Assembly: GCA_018241685.1 (NCBI GenBank)
Contig: JAFEDJ010000069.1
Location: 248,001-312,000, forward strand
Reading direction: 5' to 3'
DNA: 64,000 nucleotides
Source: Pseudomonadota bacterium
GTDB taxonomy: Bacteria > Pseudomonadota > Gammaproteobacteria > Burkholderiales > Rhodocyclaceae
Positions within the stretch are counted from its first letter, which is position 1. Each line of letters begins with the position of its first letter. Under the pieces are notes generated by a model. That model saw only the letters and a program-made list of their open reading frames with translations. It was not told where the DNA came from and did no database searches. Below are positions 25,728-33,758 of the stretch, piece by piece. A program made the position numbers and the translations under genes.

Positions 25728-26924
25728 TCACTCGACCTCGGACACCTGCAAGCGCGCGGAAGCGGGCTGGGCGTGCTCCGGGAGCATGCTCGAAGGCCGC
25801 CGCAGTCCGCTCGCCGAACGAGCGCGGACCTTGTGCCGCCAGCGCAGCCAGCCGGTGACGAACAGCAGCGCCGGCAGCAGCCCGGCCACACAGGCGAGGA
25901 TGCGGCCGGGCAGCCCGAAGGCCTCGCCGTTGTGCAGCGGGTGCATCCAGGCCAGGAAGCCGTCGCCGGCGGATTCCCGCAGCGGATCACGCACCGCCAG
26001 CACCTGTCCGTCACTCGGGTCCACCCACACCTGGGAGCGGGGAAAACGCCGGCCGGGCTCGCCGGGCTGGTGGAAGCGCACCGAGATCGGCCGCCCTGCG
26101 CTACCAGAGGTCTCGACCCAGCGCAGCTCCGCATCGGGAAAAGACTTGCGCGCGATGCGCACCGCCGCGTCGAGGGAGATCGGCTTAGCGCCATTGTCCA
26201 GCAGGCCTGCCGGTGGCCGATAAGCCTCACGCAACGGCGAAGCGCCGGCGACCAGATCGCGGGTGAAGTCCGGCAAGGCCAGTGCGCTGCCGGTCAGCGC
26301 CAGCACCAGCAGCACCGGCAGGCCATAGACGCCGCCGAGCACGTGCAGATCGTAGGTGCGGCGGACTGCGCCGCTGCGCAGCACCGGCTTCAGCGCGGCG
26401 GCCAGGCGGGCGCGGCTGGGCCACCACAGGTAGAGCCCGCTGAGCAATGAAAACGCCAGCACCAGGCCGAGGATGCCGACCGCCGTCTTGCCACCCTCGC
26501 CCGCCAGCAGCGTGTAATGCAAGTCGAACAGCCAGGTCGTCGCGTAGTCGCCCCAGAAGCGCGCGCTGGTGACCTCCAGCGTGTGCGGATCGAGGCTCAG
26601 CATCAGCGGCGCGAAGCCGCGTCCGGCCGTTTCCGGCGGGTTGTAATAGCGAGCCAGCACCGGCGCGTCCGCCGACAACGGCATCTCGATGCGCCACGGC
26701 CCGTCGCGCTGCGGGTAGCGGGCACGCAGCGTCCGGAACACCGCCTCCGGCGACGGCGCGGGTGCCGCGGCGCTGACGCGGATCTGCGGATTGAGCAGAC
26801 TATCCACGTCCAGGTAGAACACCAGCACGCTGCCGGTGAGCCCCAGCAGCACGAACAGGCCGCCGGCCAGCAAGCCGACGTAGAGGTGCAGCTTGACCCA
26901 CAGGCGACGCAGTTCGCGTTTCAT
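25728..26924 (-). CDS. PepSY-associated membrane protein, likely ferrisiderophore reductase-type
   Basis: A 398-residue inner-membrane protein of the PepSY_TM (PiuB/FoxB-like) family. The N-terminus RLWVKLHLYVGLLAGGLFVLLGLTGSVLVF is the diagnostic first helix with its conserved His. A PepSY domain, helices near 145-170 and 195-215, a second PepSY segment (SLDAAVRIARKSFPDAELRWVE) and a last helix with FLAWMHPLHNGEAFGLPGR follow. The repeated intramembrane His residues fit heme binding and electron transfer to ferric siderophore in the periplasm. Its start is 6 bp after the TonB-receptor stop, so the two form an iron-uptake operon. Confidence 0.87.
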   Translation of the reverse strand: MKRELRRLWVKLHLYVGLLAGGLFVLLGLTGSVLVFYLDVDSLLNPQIRVSAAAPAPSPEAVFRTLRARYPQRDGPWRIEMPLSADAPVLARYYNPPETAGRGFAPLMLSLDPHTLEVTSARFWGDYATTWLFDLHYTLLAGEGGKTAVGILGLVLAFSLLSGLYLWWPSRARLAAALKPVLRSGAVRRTYDLHVLGGVYGLPVLLVLALTGSALALPDFTRDLVAGASPLREAYRPPAGLLDNGAKPISLDAAVRIARKSFPDAELRWVETSGSAGRPISVRFHQPGEPGRRFPRSQVWVDPSDGQVLAVRDPLRESAGDGFLAWMHPLHNGEAFGLPGRILACVAGLLPALLFVTGWLRWRHKVRARSASGLRRPSSMLPEHAQPASARLQVSEVE

Positions 26925-26930
26925 CAGGAA

Positions 26931-28952
26931 TCAGAACTTGACCGCGACCGTCCCGTACACGCTGCGCGGCGCGCCCGGCGCGTGCAGGGACTGGGCGCCG
27001 TCCCACCAGGCGTATTCGTTGTAACGGTCGAACAGGTTGCGCACCTGCACCTCGAGATTGATGCGCGGGCTCAGGCGATAGGCCGCTGCCACGTTGGCCA
27101 GCGTGTAGCCGCCGAACTTGCCGGTGCTGTTGGTGCGCTCCAGGTAATAACCGCTCTGCCCGTTCACCCATGCCGACAGGCGCCAGGCCTCGCTGGCCTG
27201 GTAATCGGCGCCGAGGTTGTAAAGCAGGTGCGGCACGTGGTCGATCTCCTTGCCGATGGTGCCGGCCGAGGCCGCGTCGGCCTGCAGGATCTTCGAGCGC
27301 TGCAGCGCGGCACCGACCCACAGGCCGAGCTGGCGCGTGGGCTGGGCGTTGAGCTGCAGGTCCACACCCTGGCGGCGGGTCTGGCCGATGTTCTCGGCGT
27401 CGTTGGCCGGGTCGTTGAGCTTGCGCCGTGCTTCGTTGGATGCCGTCTGACGCCAGGCCGCCAGGCGCCCCTCCAGCCAGGCCAGCGGACGGAACTTGAG
27501 GCCGGCCTCCCAGCCTTCGTTGATCGACGGCGACAGGTCGGCCGTCTGGTTCACCTTATAAGAAGCGGTACCCACGCCGACCTGGAAGGTCCGCCCCCAG
27601 TTACCGTACACCGAGTAGGCATCGGACAGCGCGTACACCGCGCTCATCTTGGGCTGATTGATGGTGCCGTAGTCGTTGATGTCATAGGTCTTGCCGTTGA
27701 GGCGGTTGGTGTAGGTGCCGTCCACGCGGTCGGCGCGGAAGGCCGGCGTCAGGCTCAGGCCGGGCAGCGGCTTGAGCACGGCCTGCACGAAGGCGCCGGC
27801 GGTGTCGAACTCGAAAGCCTGGTCGCGGGTCTGGCTCTGGCGCACCTGGCTGACGGTGTTGTAGCGGGTGCTGCGGTTGTCCTGGCGCTCCACGTCGAGG
27901 CCGCCCATCACCGACAGATCGCCGAGGACCGTCTTGCCGGCCCGCCAGGTCAGCGTCGTAGAGGCGCCGCTGTGGGTTTCCGCGACGACGCGCTCCTGCT
28001 GGGACACATTGGCCGAGAAGGTCACGAAGCGGCGATCATCCAGATTGTTCAGGTAGACCTGGCCGGTCCAGAACAGCTGGCTGCCCAGCGCGGTTTCCGC
28101 CTGCAGCGCCACCTGGGTGGCCAGGCGGCGGTCCGCGTCGGTCGCGTTGTGGGCCGGCGACTGGTCCGGGTCGGCGCGGCGCTGGGCAGCGGTCAGGTAG
28201 CCCGCCTCGTCGGCGCGGGCGGTGGAGTGGCGCAGGATCAGACCGAAGCGGCTATCGCCGCCTTCCGGCGTAATGAACCACTTGGCGCTGAAGGCGCCGT
28301 TCTCGGCACCGGAATGGGCCCGGTAGCCGTCGCTCGAGTTCACCGCCAGCGCGTAGTTCTGGGCCAGCGCGCCCTGCTCGATGCCCGCCGCCGCCTGCAG
28401 CTCACGGGTCTGGAAGCTGCCGAGCGTGGCCCGCCCCTGCACGTAGTTGCCACCGCTCTTGGTGATGATGTTGGCGTTGCCGGCGATGTTATGCAGGCCA
28501 TAGCGCGGATCGTTGGTGCCGCGCACCACCTCGATGGATTCGATGTCCAGCCGCGGCGCCAGGTCGATGTAGGGCATGTTGCCGTCGTTGCTGTTGGACG
28601 GCACGCCGTCGATCAGCAGCTTGACCGCGTTGATCTCCCCTTCCCCGTTGAAGCCGCGCATGGAGAACTTGCCGGACGTGGTGCCCTGGCCGAACTGGGT
28701 CAGCATCACACCGGGCAACTGGCCGAATAACTGCCAGTTGTTGGCCACCGGCTGATTCGCGATACGCGCCTCCGGCAGGATATCCACCGAACTCAGCACG
28801 CGCCGGGCCTGCAGCGGGCCATCGGCACTGCCGCTGACGACCACCTCGCCGAGGGTCAGCGCCACGCTGTCGCCGCTTTCGGCGGCCTGGGCCGGAATCG
28901 TCGCCAGCATGGAAACGGCAACGGCGATGGGGGTCAGTCTTGCGGAAATCAT
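26931..28952 (-). CDS. TonB-dependent outer-membrane receptor
   Basis: A 673-residue receptor with signal peptide MISARLTPIAVAVSMLATIPAQA and start at 28952 (GAGG 6 bp upstream). The plug includes FSMRGFNGEGEINAVKLLIDG and LDIESIEVVRGTNDPRYGLHNIAGNANIITKSGG, and the barrel ends in the expected aromatic terminus (YGTVAVKF). The tight pairing with a PepSY reductase-like gene suggests a ferric siderophore ligand, though no clear Fur box is seen upstream and other metal chelates are possible. A perfect palindrome lies about 90 bp before the start. Confidence 0.9.
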   Translation of the reverse strand: MISARLTPIAVAVSMLATIPAQAAESGDSVALTLGEVVVSGSADGPLQARRVLSSVDILPEARIANQPVANNWQLFGQLPGVMLTQFGQGTTSGKFSMRGFNGEGEINAVKLLIDGVPSNSNDGNMPYIDLAPRLDIESIEVVRGTNDPRYGLHNIAGNANIITKSGGNYVQGRATLGSFQTRELQAAAGIEQGALAQNYALAVNSSDGYRAHSGAENGAFSAKWFITPEGGDSRFGLILRHSTARADEAGYLTAAQRRADPDQSPAHNATDADRRLATQVALQAETALGSQLFWTGQVYLNNLDDRRFVTFSANVSQQERVVAETHSGASTTLTWRAGKTVLGDLSVMGGLDVERQDNRSTRYNTVSQVRQSQTRDQAFEFDTAGAFVQAVLKPLPGLSLTPAFRADRVDGTYTNRLNGKTYDINDYGTINQPKMSAVYALSDAYSVYGNWGRTFQVGVGTASYKVNQTADLSPSINEGWEAGLKFRPLAWLEGRLAAWRQTASNEARRKLNDPANDAENIGQTRRQGVDLQLNAQPTRQLGLWVGAALQRSKILQADAASAGTIGKEIDHVPHLLYNLGADYQASEAWRLSAWVNGQSGYYLERTNSTGKFGGYTLANVAAAYRLSPRINLEVQVRNLFDRYNEYAWWDGAQSLHAPGAPRSVYGTVAVKF

Positions 28953-29039
28953 CGGGGGCCTCGTCGGTCGGGAACTGGGCCCGGACTGTAACAAGGCGCT
29001 CCCGGAAAGTTTCTTGATACGAGCCAGGAAACGGGTTGT

Positions 29040-29056
29040 TGCGACACTATGTCGCA
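29040..29056. promoter_or_regulatory. Perfect palindrome in the receptor promoter region
   Basis: TGCGACA-CTA-TGTCGCA is a perfect 17-bp inverted repeat. A further TGCGACA half-site is at 29126-29132, and a longer dyad GGGGCAAG (29102-29109) / CTTGCCCC (29136-29143) overlaps a possible -35 for the rightward gene. The 300-bp gap 28953-29253 contains no gene. It separates the leftward TonB receptor from the rightward Met-rich secreted protein, so the palindrome could be a shared operator. The cognate regulator is unknown. Confidence 0.5.
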
Positions 29057-29253
29057 GCCGGGGCCAGCCATTGCCGCAACCCGCTCCGCGGTTCTTGACC
29101 TGGGGCAAGTCCAGGCCGGAAATCCTGCGACACCTCTTGCCCCTCAATCAGTGACGCCTAATATGATGGCGTAAACATGGTTCCAGTCCCGGAGGCGTGG
29201 TCTGCGGACGGTCCTGGGGATGGATGAAGACCCACATACATGGGGAGATGGCA

Positions 29254-29694
29254 ATGAAGATGTTCAGGCAATGCGTCCTTGCCGGCATGGCAAGCCTGTT
29301 GATGGCCGGTGTTGCGGTGGCCCAGCCGGGCCCAGGCATGGGCGGCGGTGGAATGGGCGGGGGCGGCATGGGCTCCGGCATGATGCAGAGTGACCGGCCG
29401 TGCATGAAGGCCGACGGCACGGCGAAAACGGACATGGGCCCCAACTGCGGCTGGCGCATGAACCGCCGCAACACGCCGGGCATGGGGCTGATGACGCCCG
29501 AGGAACGTCGCGCCCACCGGGACAAGATGCGCTCGATGAAGACCGCCGAAGAATGCCAAGCCTACATGACGGAGCACCATGCGCAGATGGCCGAGCGGGC
29601 CAAGGCCAAGGGCATCACGCTGCCGGCACCGCGCAGCAACGCCTGCATGCGCTTCGGCACACCTGCCACGCCGGCAGCAGCACCTGCAAAATAG
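29254..29694 (+). CDS. Secreted Met/Gly-rich small protein of unknown function
   Basis: A 146-residue protein with signal peptide MKMFRQCVLAGMASLLMAGVAVAQ. The start at 29254 is set by GGGGAG 6 bp upstream, over ATG codons at 29248 and 29224. The mature N-terminus is a glycine-methionine repeat (PGPGMGGGGMGGGGMGSGMM), followed by a region with Cys, Met and His (CMKADGTAKTDMGPNCGW, TAEECQAYMTEHHAQM) and four cysteines in the mature part. No family is recognised. Such Met/His/Cys content suggests periplasmic copper or other soft-metal binding, which is inference. A possible promoter (TTGCCC, 16 bp, TAATAT) is at 29137-29164. Confidence 0.75.
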   Translation: MKMFRQCVLAGMASLLMAGVAVAQPGPGMGGGGMGGGGMGSGMMQSDRPCMKADGTAKTDMGPNCGWRMNRRNTPGMGLMTPEERRAHRDKMRSMKTAEECQAYMTEHHAQMAERAKAKGITLPAPRSNACMRFGTPATPAAAPAK

Positions 29695-29796
29695 GCGGCC
29701 GCTAATTCAGGAAGCCCGTCCGCCCTCTGCAAGACGGGATGGTCGTCGGCGCCCCAGCGGTTATGCTGGTGCGCCGACGATTCTGCATTGCGCTCC

Positions 29797-30576
29797 ATGC
29801 CAATCCGCGACGAAGCTGCTTCCCACCTCGCCATTCCTGACAGCGTCTTCGAACTGGCCCGCGAACATTTCGCGGCAGCCGGACAGACGCTGCGCAACGT
29901 ACGCCGGGATTTCCACGAGTGGCATCGCGGACGCCCGCGCTACGCGCTGTGGGCCATCGACGTGGACCTGCCGGCAGTAAGGCAACTGGTCGAAGACGCG
30001 GCCCGGCTACTGGACGACGTACTGCTCGACGACTACCGCCGCCAACCGCACGTCACACTGGCCCTGTGCGGCTTTCCGAGCCGGCAACCGGCGCATCCGG
30101 ACGACTTCGGCCCGGCCGCGCTGGAACGACAACTCGATGCCCTGCAGCGCATTGCCGGCGCCCCCTTCCGCTTGGAGATAGGCGGTCTGGCGAGCTTCAC
30201 GTCGGCCCCCTTCCTGAGCGTCCGCGACGTGGAGGGCGGCATCGGCCGCCTGCGCCACGCCCTGTGCGGTCCGCGCACCGAGCCCGGCGGCCCGTATACA
30301 CCCCATGTCACGGTCGGCCTGTACGGCAATGAATGGCCCACGGAAGCGCTGCTCGAACGCTTCAACACGAGCACACGGGAAGTTGTCCACTGCACCGCCA
30401 CTAAACTCAGCCTGATGTGCTATGCGACCTCCGATATCGGTGGCCCGCTGGCCACACTGGGGCATTTCGATCTTGTCCACAGACGCTGGGAAGGCTTGGA
30501 TTCAAGGATTTTCCCTGCTCTGGACGCCAGCCAGATACTGCCTAATTTTGCAGCAATATTAAAAAACGCTGACTAA
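29797..30576 (+). CDS. 2H phosphoesterase (2'-5' RNA ligase superfamily) protein
   Basis: A 259-residue protein with the two His-x-Thr motifs that define 2H phosphoesterases: QPHVTLALCGFP at about residue 79 and TPHVTVGLYGNE at about residue 166. These enzymes act on 2',3'-cyclic or 2'-5'-linked phosphate bonds in RNA or small nucleotides. The N-terminal region (DSVFELAREHFAAAGQTLRNVRRDFHEWHRGRPRYALWAIDV) fits AKAP7/LigT-like members. The ATG at 29797 is preferred over a TTG at 29788; neither has a good ribosome site. The last 16 bases overlap the beginning of the DnaA-box repeat array. Confidence 0.8.
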   Translation: MPIRDEAASHLAIPDSVFELAREHFAAAGQTLRNVRRDFHEWHRGRPRYALWAIDVDLPAVRQLVEDAARLLDDVLLDDYRRQPHVTLALCGFPSRQPAHPDDFGPAALERQLDALQRIAGAPFRLEIGGLASFTSAPFLSVRDVEGGIGRLRHALCGPRTEPGGPYTPHVTVGLYGNEWPTEALLERFNTSTREVVHCTATKLSLMCYATSDIGGPLATLGHFDLVHRRWEGLDSRIFPALDASQILPNFAAILKNAD

Positions 30577-31176
30577 TCAGTGACATGAAAGCCCCCTTCA
30601 CACCTTATCCACAGGGTTGACCACGCCTGGTGGGGAAAAAAGCGGGGAAATGCCCACAAATCCACATCCCCATCCTGGGGTGTCTGTCATGTGCATTGCA
30701 CAAAATTGAAGCAAACATCAAAAGCACTGCCGGATCAGTGATCTAGACCCACCTTTCACAACTTACCCACAGGGTTGACCACGCTGGACGGGGATAAGAC
30801 ACAGCTTGTGTGGTTCTCACAAACCTGAATATCCACACCACGCCGTCACAGGAAATGACCCGAAAACCCGCGATCGCCGCATGGAAAGCGCTGCCCAATT
30901 TTTAGGCAGCCACAAAAAGCGTTTATCTTTCAAAGATCTGTTTACACCCTTCACACTTTATCCACAGGGTTGACCACGATTGGCGGGGATAACCCACAGC
31001 TTCGGCAAAAATCCACAGGGCGCGGCATTCCGGTTAAAAAGGTGCATTGCACAAAATTGAGGCAAACACTAAAAACGCTGCCCAATCAGCCTTCTAGGGG
31101 CGTGCTTCACAACTTACCCACAGGTTTGACCACGGCGGACGGGGATAAGACTCAGGTCCGGTGGCTGAAATCCACA
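30561..31176. other. Array of repeated DnaA-box-like units (candidate origin or DnaA-titration locus)
   Basis: About 575 bp without a gene (30577-31151) contain four copies of a 20-bp core, TTATCCACAGGGTTGACCAC or its TTACCC variant, starting at 30605, 30763, 30958 and 31114. The first nine bases match the DnaA box TTATNCACA (exact in copies 1 and 3, one mismatch in 2 and 4). Each core is followed 50-66 bp later by AAATCCACA or ATATCCACA (30658, 30829, 31008, 31168), and by GGGGATAA in three copies. Copies 1-2 and 3-4 form two blocks about 352 bp apart. A/T-rich stretches lie at 30545-30570 and 30895-30950, and four GATC sites occur. No dnaA, dnaN or rep gene is in the window, so oriC, a datA-like sink or a relic plasmid origin all remain possible. 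Confidence 0.75.
30691..30717 (+). repeat. 27-bp repeat, copy A (copy B at 31042-31068)
   Basis: The element begins GTGCATTGCACAAAATTGA and recurs at 31042-31068 with 26 of 27 bases identical. Each copy sits exactly 72 bp before a DnaA-box core (30763 and 31114). It contains the dyad TGCA-T-TGCA. The precise spacing shows the array arose by duplication of a block of about 352 bp. Confidence 0.85.
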
Positions 31177-32429
31177 CGGGACGGCCGTCCCGGCAGGTTC
31201 AGCGTGGCAACGGCGGCCGGGCTGCGGGCGACGATCCGCCCGCCACGCAACACCAGCAGACGCGTCGCCCGCAGGCGCAGCGCCTCGACGGGATCGCCAG
31301 CCTGCAGCAGCACCAGGTCGGCGCGGCAGCCCGGTTCGAGGCCGTAGCCATCCAGGCCCAGAATGCGCGCTGGCGTCGCCGTCACCGCAGCGAAACAGGC
31401 ACGCATACCGTCCTGGCTGGTCATCTGGGCCACGTGCAGGCCCATCGCCGCCACTTCCAGCATGTCGCCGCTGCCGAGGCTATACCACGGGTCCATCACG
31501 CAGTCGTGGCCGAAGGCGACCGGGATGCCGGCCGCGAGCAGTTCCGGCACGCGGGTCATGCCGCGGCGCTTCGGGTAAGTGTCGTGGCGGCCCTGCAGCG
31601 TGATGTTGATAAGTGGGTTGGCGACCGCCGCGACACCCGCCTCGGCCATCAGCGGCAGCAGCTTGGACACGTAGTAGTTGTCCATCGAATGCATCGACGT
31701 CAGATGGGAGCCGGTCACCCGCCCCTGCAGGCCGAGGCGTTGGGCGTGGAAAGCCAGGGTTTCGACATGGCGCGACAGCGGGTCATCGGATTCGTCGCAA
31801 TGCATGTCCACCGGCAGGCCGCGCTCGGCGGCCAGCTCGCACAGGATGCGCACCGACTCGGCGCCGTCGGCCATCGTGCGCTCGAAATGGGGAATGCCGC
31901 CGACCACGTCGACGCCCATGTCCAGCGCCCGCTTCAGGTTGTCCAGCGCGCCGGGGCTACGCAACACGCCATCCTGTGGAAAAGCCACCAGTTGCAGGTC
32001 CAGGTAGGGCCGCACCTTGTCCTTCACGTGCAGCAAGGCCTCCACCGCCAGCAGGCGTGGGTCGCACACATCCACGTGGGAACGGATCGCCAGCAGGCCC
32101 TTGGCTACAGCCCAGTCACAATAGGCCAGCGCCCGCTCCACCAGCGCCTCCTGCGTCAGCAGCGGCTTCAGTTCGCCCCACAGGGCGATGCCTTCCAGCA
32201 GCGTGCCCGACTGATTCACCCGCGGCAGGCCGTAGGACAGGGTCGCATCCATGTGGAAGTGGGCGTCGACGAAGGGCGGCGTGACGAGTTGGCCGGCTGC
32301 GTCGATCGATTCCCCCGCTACGCCGGCCAGCGCGGCCTCGACCACCGCAATGCGCCCGCCGCGGATGCCAATATCCATCCCACGACGCCCATCGGGCAGG
32401 TTGCAGTTACGCAGGATCAGGTCGAACAC
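31152..32429 (-). CDS. codA: Cytosine deaminase, CodA type
   Basis: A 425-residue amidohydrolase matching E. coli CodA in length and in every active-site element at a constant offset: H57 and H59 (DAHFHMD), H210 and E213 (DMHCDESDD), H242 (GSHLTSMHSMDNYY) and D309 (FGHDCVMDPWYSLGSGDML). It converts cytosine to uracil and ammonia in the cytoplasm. The GTG at 32429 is chosen because AAGGAG lies 7 bp upstream. It is the last gene of the uracil operon and overlaps the regulator gene by 13 bp. Its 3' end runs into the repeat array: the last DnaA-like box, 31168-31176, lies inside its final codons. Confidence 0.92.
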   Translation of the reverse strand: MFDLILRNCNLPDGRRGMDIGIRGGRIAVVEAALAGVAGESIDAAGQLVTPPFVDAHFHMDATLSYGLPRVNQSGTLLEGIALWGELKPLLTQEALVERALAYCDWAVAKGLLAIRSHVDVCDPRLLAVEALLHVKDKVRPYLDLQLVAFPQDGVLRSPGALDNLKRALDMGVDVVGGIPHFERTMADGAESVRILCELAAERGLPVDMHCDESDDPLSRHVETLAFHAQRLGLQGRVTGSHLTSMHSMDNYYVSKLLPLMAEAGVAAVANPLINITLQGRHDTYPKRRGMTRVPELLAAGIPVAFGHDCVMDPWYSLGSGDMLEVAAMGLHVAQMTSQDGMRACFAAVTATPARILGLDGYGLEPGCRADLVLLQAGDPVEALRLRATRLLVLRGGRIVARSPAAVATLNLPGRPSRVDFSHRT

Positions 32430-33103
32430 GGGGAAACTCCTTCCGGAATGGGGGCGACGAGGCCGCAGCCGCGCAGCACCAGGTTCAGCACATGGGCGGT
32501 GGCCCGCCGGTAATCGGCCGGCCCCAGGCTGCGGCGGTTCAGCACCGCGCAGACCTGGGTCTCGAAGTCGGCATAGGTCTGGGTCAGCGCCCACAGGCTG
32601 ATGAACAGATGCACCGGATCCACCGGCGCCATCTTGCCCCCAGCGATCCAGGCTTCGATCACCGCCGCCTTCTCAGCCACCAGCAGACGCAGCTCATGGC
32701 GCAGATAGTCGCCGATCTCCGGCGCGCCGTGCAGCAACTCGTTGGCGAAGACCCGCGAGGCGTCCGGATGCTCGGCGGTGAGGCGCATCTTGGCCTCGAT
32801 GTAATGGGCCAGCGCCGCGCGGGGATCGGCGTCGGCGTTGATACGGTCGGTCTCGGCCAGCCACAGGCGCAGGATGTGCGCCAGCACGGCGCGGTACACC
32901 TCGGCCTTGGTGCCGAAGTAATAATGCAGGTTGGACTTGGGCAGGCCCGCCGCCAGCGCGATCTCCGCCATCGTGGCGCCCTGGAAACCGGCCCGCGCGA
33001 AGACCTGCTCGGCGGCTGCGAGGATGGCGGCCTCGTGCTGGCGCCGGATGCGCCCGCCGCGCGCGGGCGTGTCCACGTCCCCGGGCGGCGGTGCTACCGT
33101 CAT
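32417..33103 (-). CDS. RutR-like TetR family regulator
   Basis: A 228-residue regulator. The HTH (GATMAEIALAAGLPKSNLHYYFGTKAEVYRAVL, about 42-74) is of the RutR kind, and the C-terminal domain (FANELLHGAPEIGDYLRHELRLLV, PVDPVHLFISLWALTQTYADFETQV) matches the TetR_C_13/RutR ligand domain. In E. coli RutR binds uracil or thymine and releases its operator. The start ATG overlaps the upp stop (ATGA), and the gene sits inside the operon it presumably controls through the RutR-type site at 36262-36277. Ligand and operator assignments are inference from homology and motif. Confidence 0.87.
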   Translation of the reverse strand: MTVAPPPGDVDTPARGGRIRRQHEAAILAAAEQVFARAGFQGATMAEIALAAGLPKSNLHYYFGTKAEVYRAVLAHILRLWLAETDRINADADPRAALAHYIEAKMRLTAEHPDASRVFANELLHGAPEIGDYLRHELRLLVAEKAAVIEAWIAGGKMAPVDPVHLFISLWALTQTYADFETQVCAVLNRRSLGPADYRRATAHVLNLVLRGCGLVAPIPEGVSPCST

Positions 33104-33732
33104 TTGGTGCCGAAGATGCGGTCGCCGGCGTCGCCCAGGCCGGGCACGATGTAGCCGTGCTCGTTGAGGTGGCTGTCCACCGCGGCGGTGGTCACCGGCA
33201 CGTCCGGGTGGGCCTCCTGCAACGCGGCCAGGCCTTCCGGCGCGGCCAGCAGGCACACGAACTTGAGGCTGGTCACGCCGGCCTCCTTCAGGCGTGACAG
33301 GGCCGCACTGGCCGAATTGCCGGTAGCCAGCATCGGATCGACGACGATCACCAGGCGGTCTTCCACGTCGTCCGGCAGCTTGAAGTAGTACTCGATGGCC
33401 TCCAGCGTTTCCGGATCCCGGTACAGGCCAATGTGCCCGACCCGCGCACCGGGCAGCAGGTCGATCATGCCGTCGAGCATGCCGTTGCCGGCCCGCAGGA
33501 TGGACACCAGGCACAGCTTCTTGCCGCTGATCACCGGCACCTTGCAGGCCGCCACCGGCGTGGTCACATCGATCAGCTCGGTGGGCAGGTCGCGGGTCAC
33601 CTCGTAGGCCAGCATGGAGGCGATCTCCCGCACCAGGCGGCGGAAGTTGTCGGTGGTCGTCTCCGCGCTGCGCGCCATGGACAGCTTGTGCTGAAGCAGG
33701 GGGTGGTCGATGACGGTAAGGGGTGCGCTCAT
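33100..33732 (-). CDS. upp: Uracil phosphoribosyltransferase
   Basis: A 210-residue enzyme, standard length, joining uracil to PRPP to give UMP. The PRPP loop VDPMLATGNSASAAL and the uracil-contact end EHGYIVPGLGDAGDRIFGT are intact, as is the ILRAGNGMLDGM segment. The start at 33732 has GGAGG 5 bp upstream. Its place between the catabolic genes and codA gives the operon both a salvage and a breakdown route for uracil. Confidence 0.96.
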   Translation of the reverse strand: MSAPLTVIDHPLLQHKLSMARSAETTTDNFRRLVREIASMLAYEVTRDLPTELIDVTTPVAACKVPVISGKKLCLVSILRAGNGMLDGMIDLLPGARVGHIGLYRDPETLEAIEYYFKLPDDVEDRLVIVVDPMLATGNSASAALSRLKEAGVTSLKFVCLLAAPEGLAALQEAHPDVPVTTAAVDSHLNEHGYIVPGLGDAGDRIFGTK

Positions 33733-33758
33733 ACAGTCCTCCAGTGCGTGCAGTGGTT

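Noticed and set aside
30605..31134. The four repeats as a CRISPR array.
   Set aside because: Repeat units are 156-195 bp apart with partly conserved spacers, and no cas gene is present.
30970..31347. A 125-codon frame across the DnaA-box array.
   Set aside because: Its sequence is dictated by the repeats and the antisense of codA, with no ribosome site or protein-like composition.
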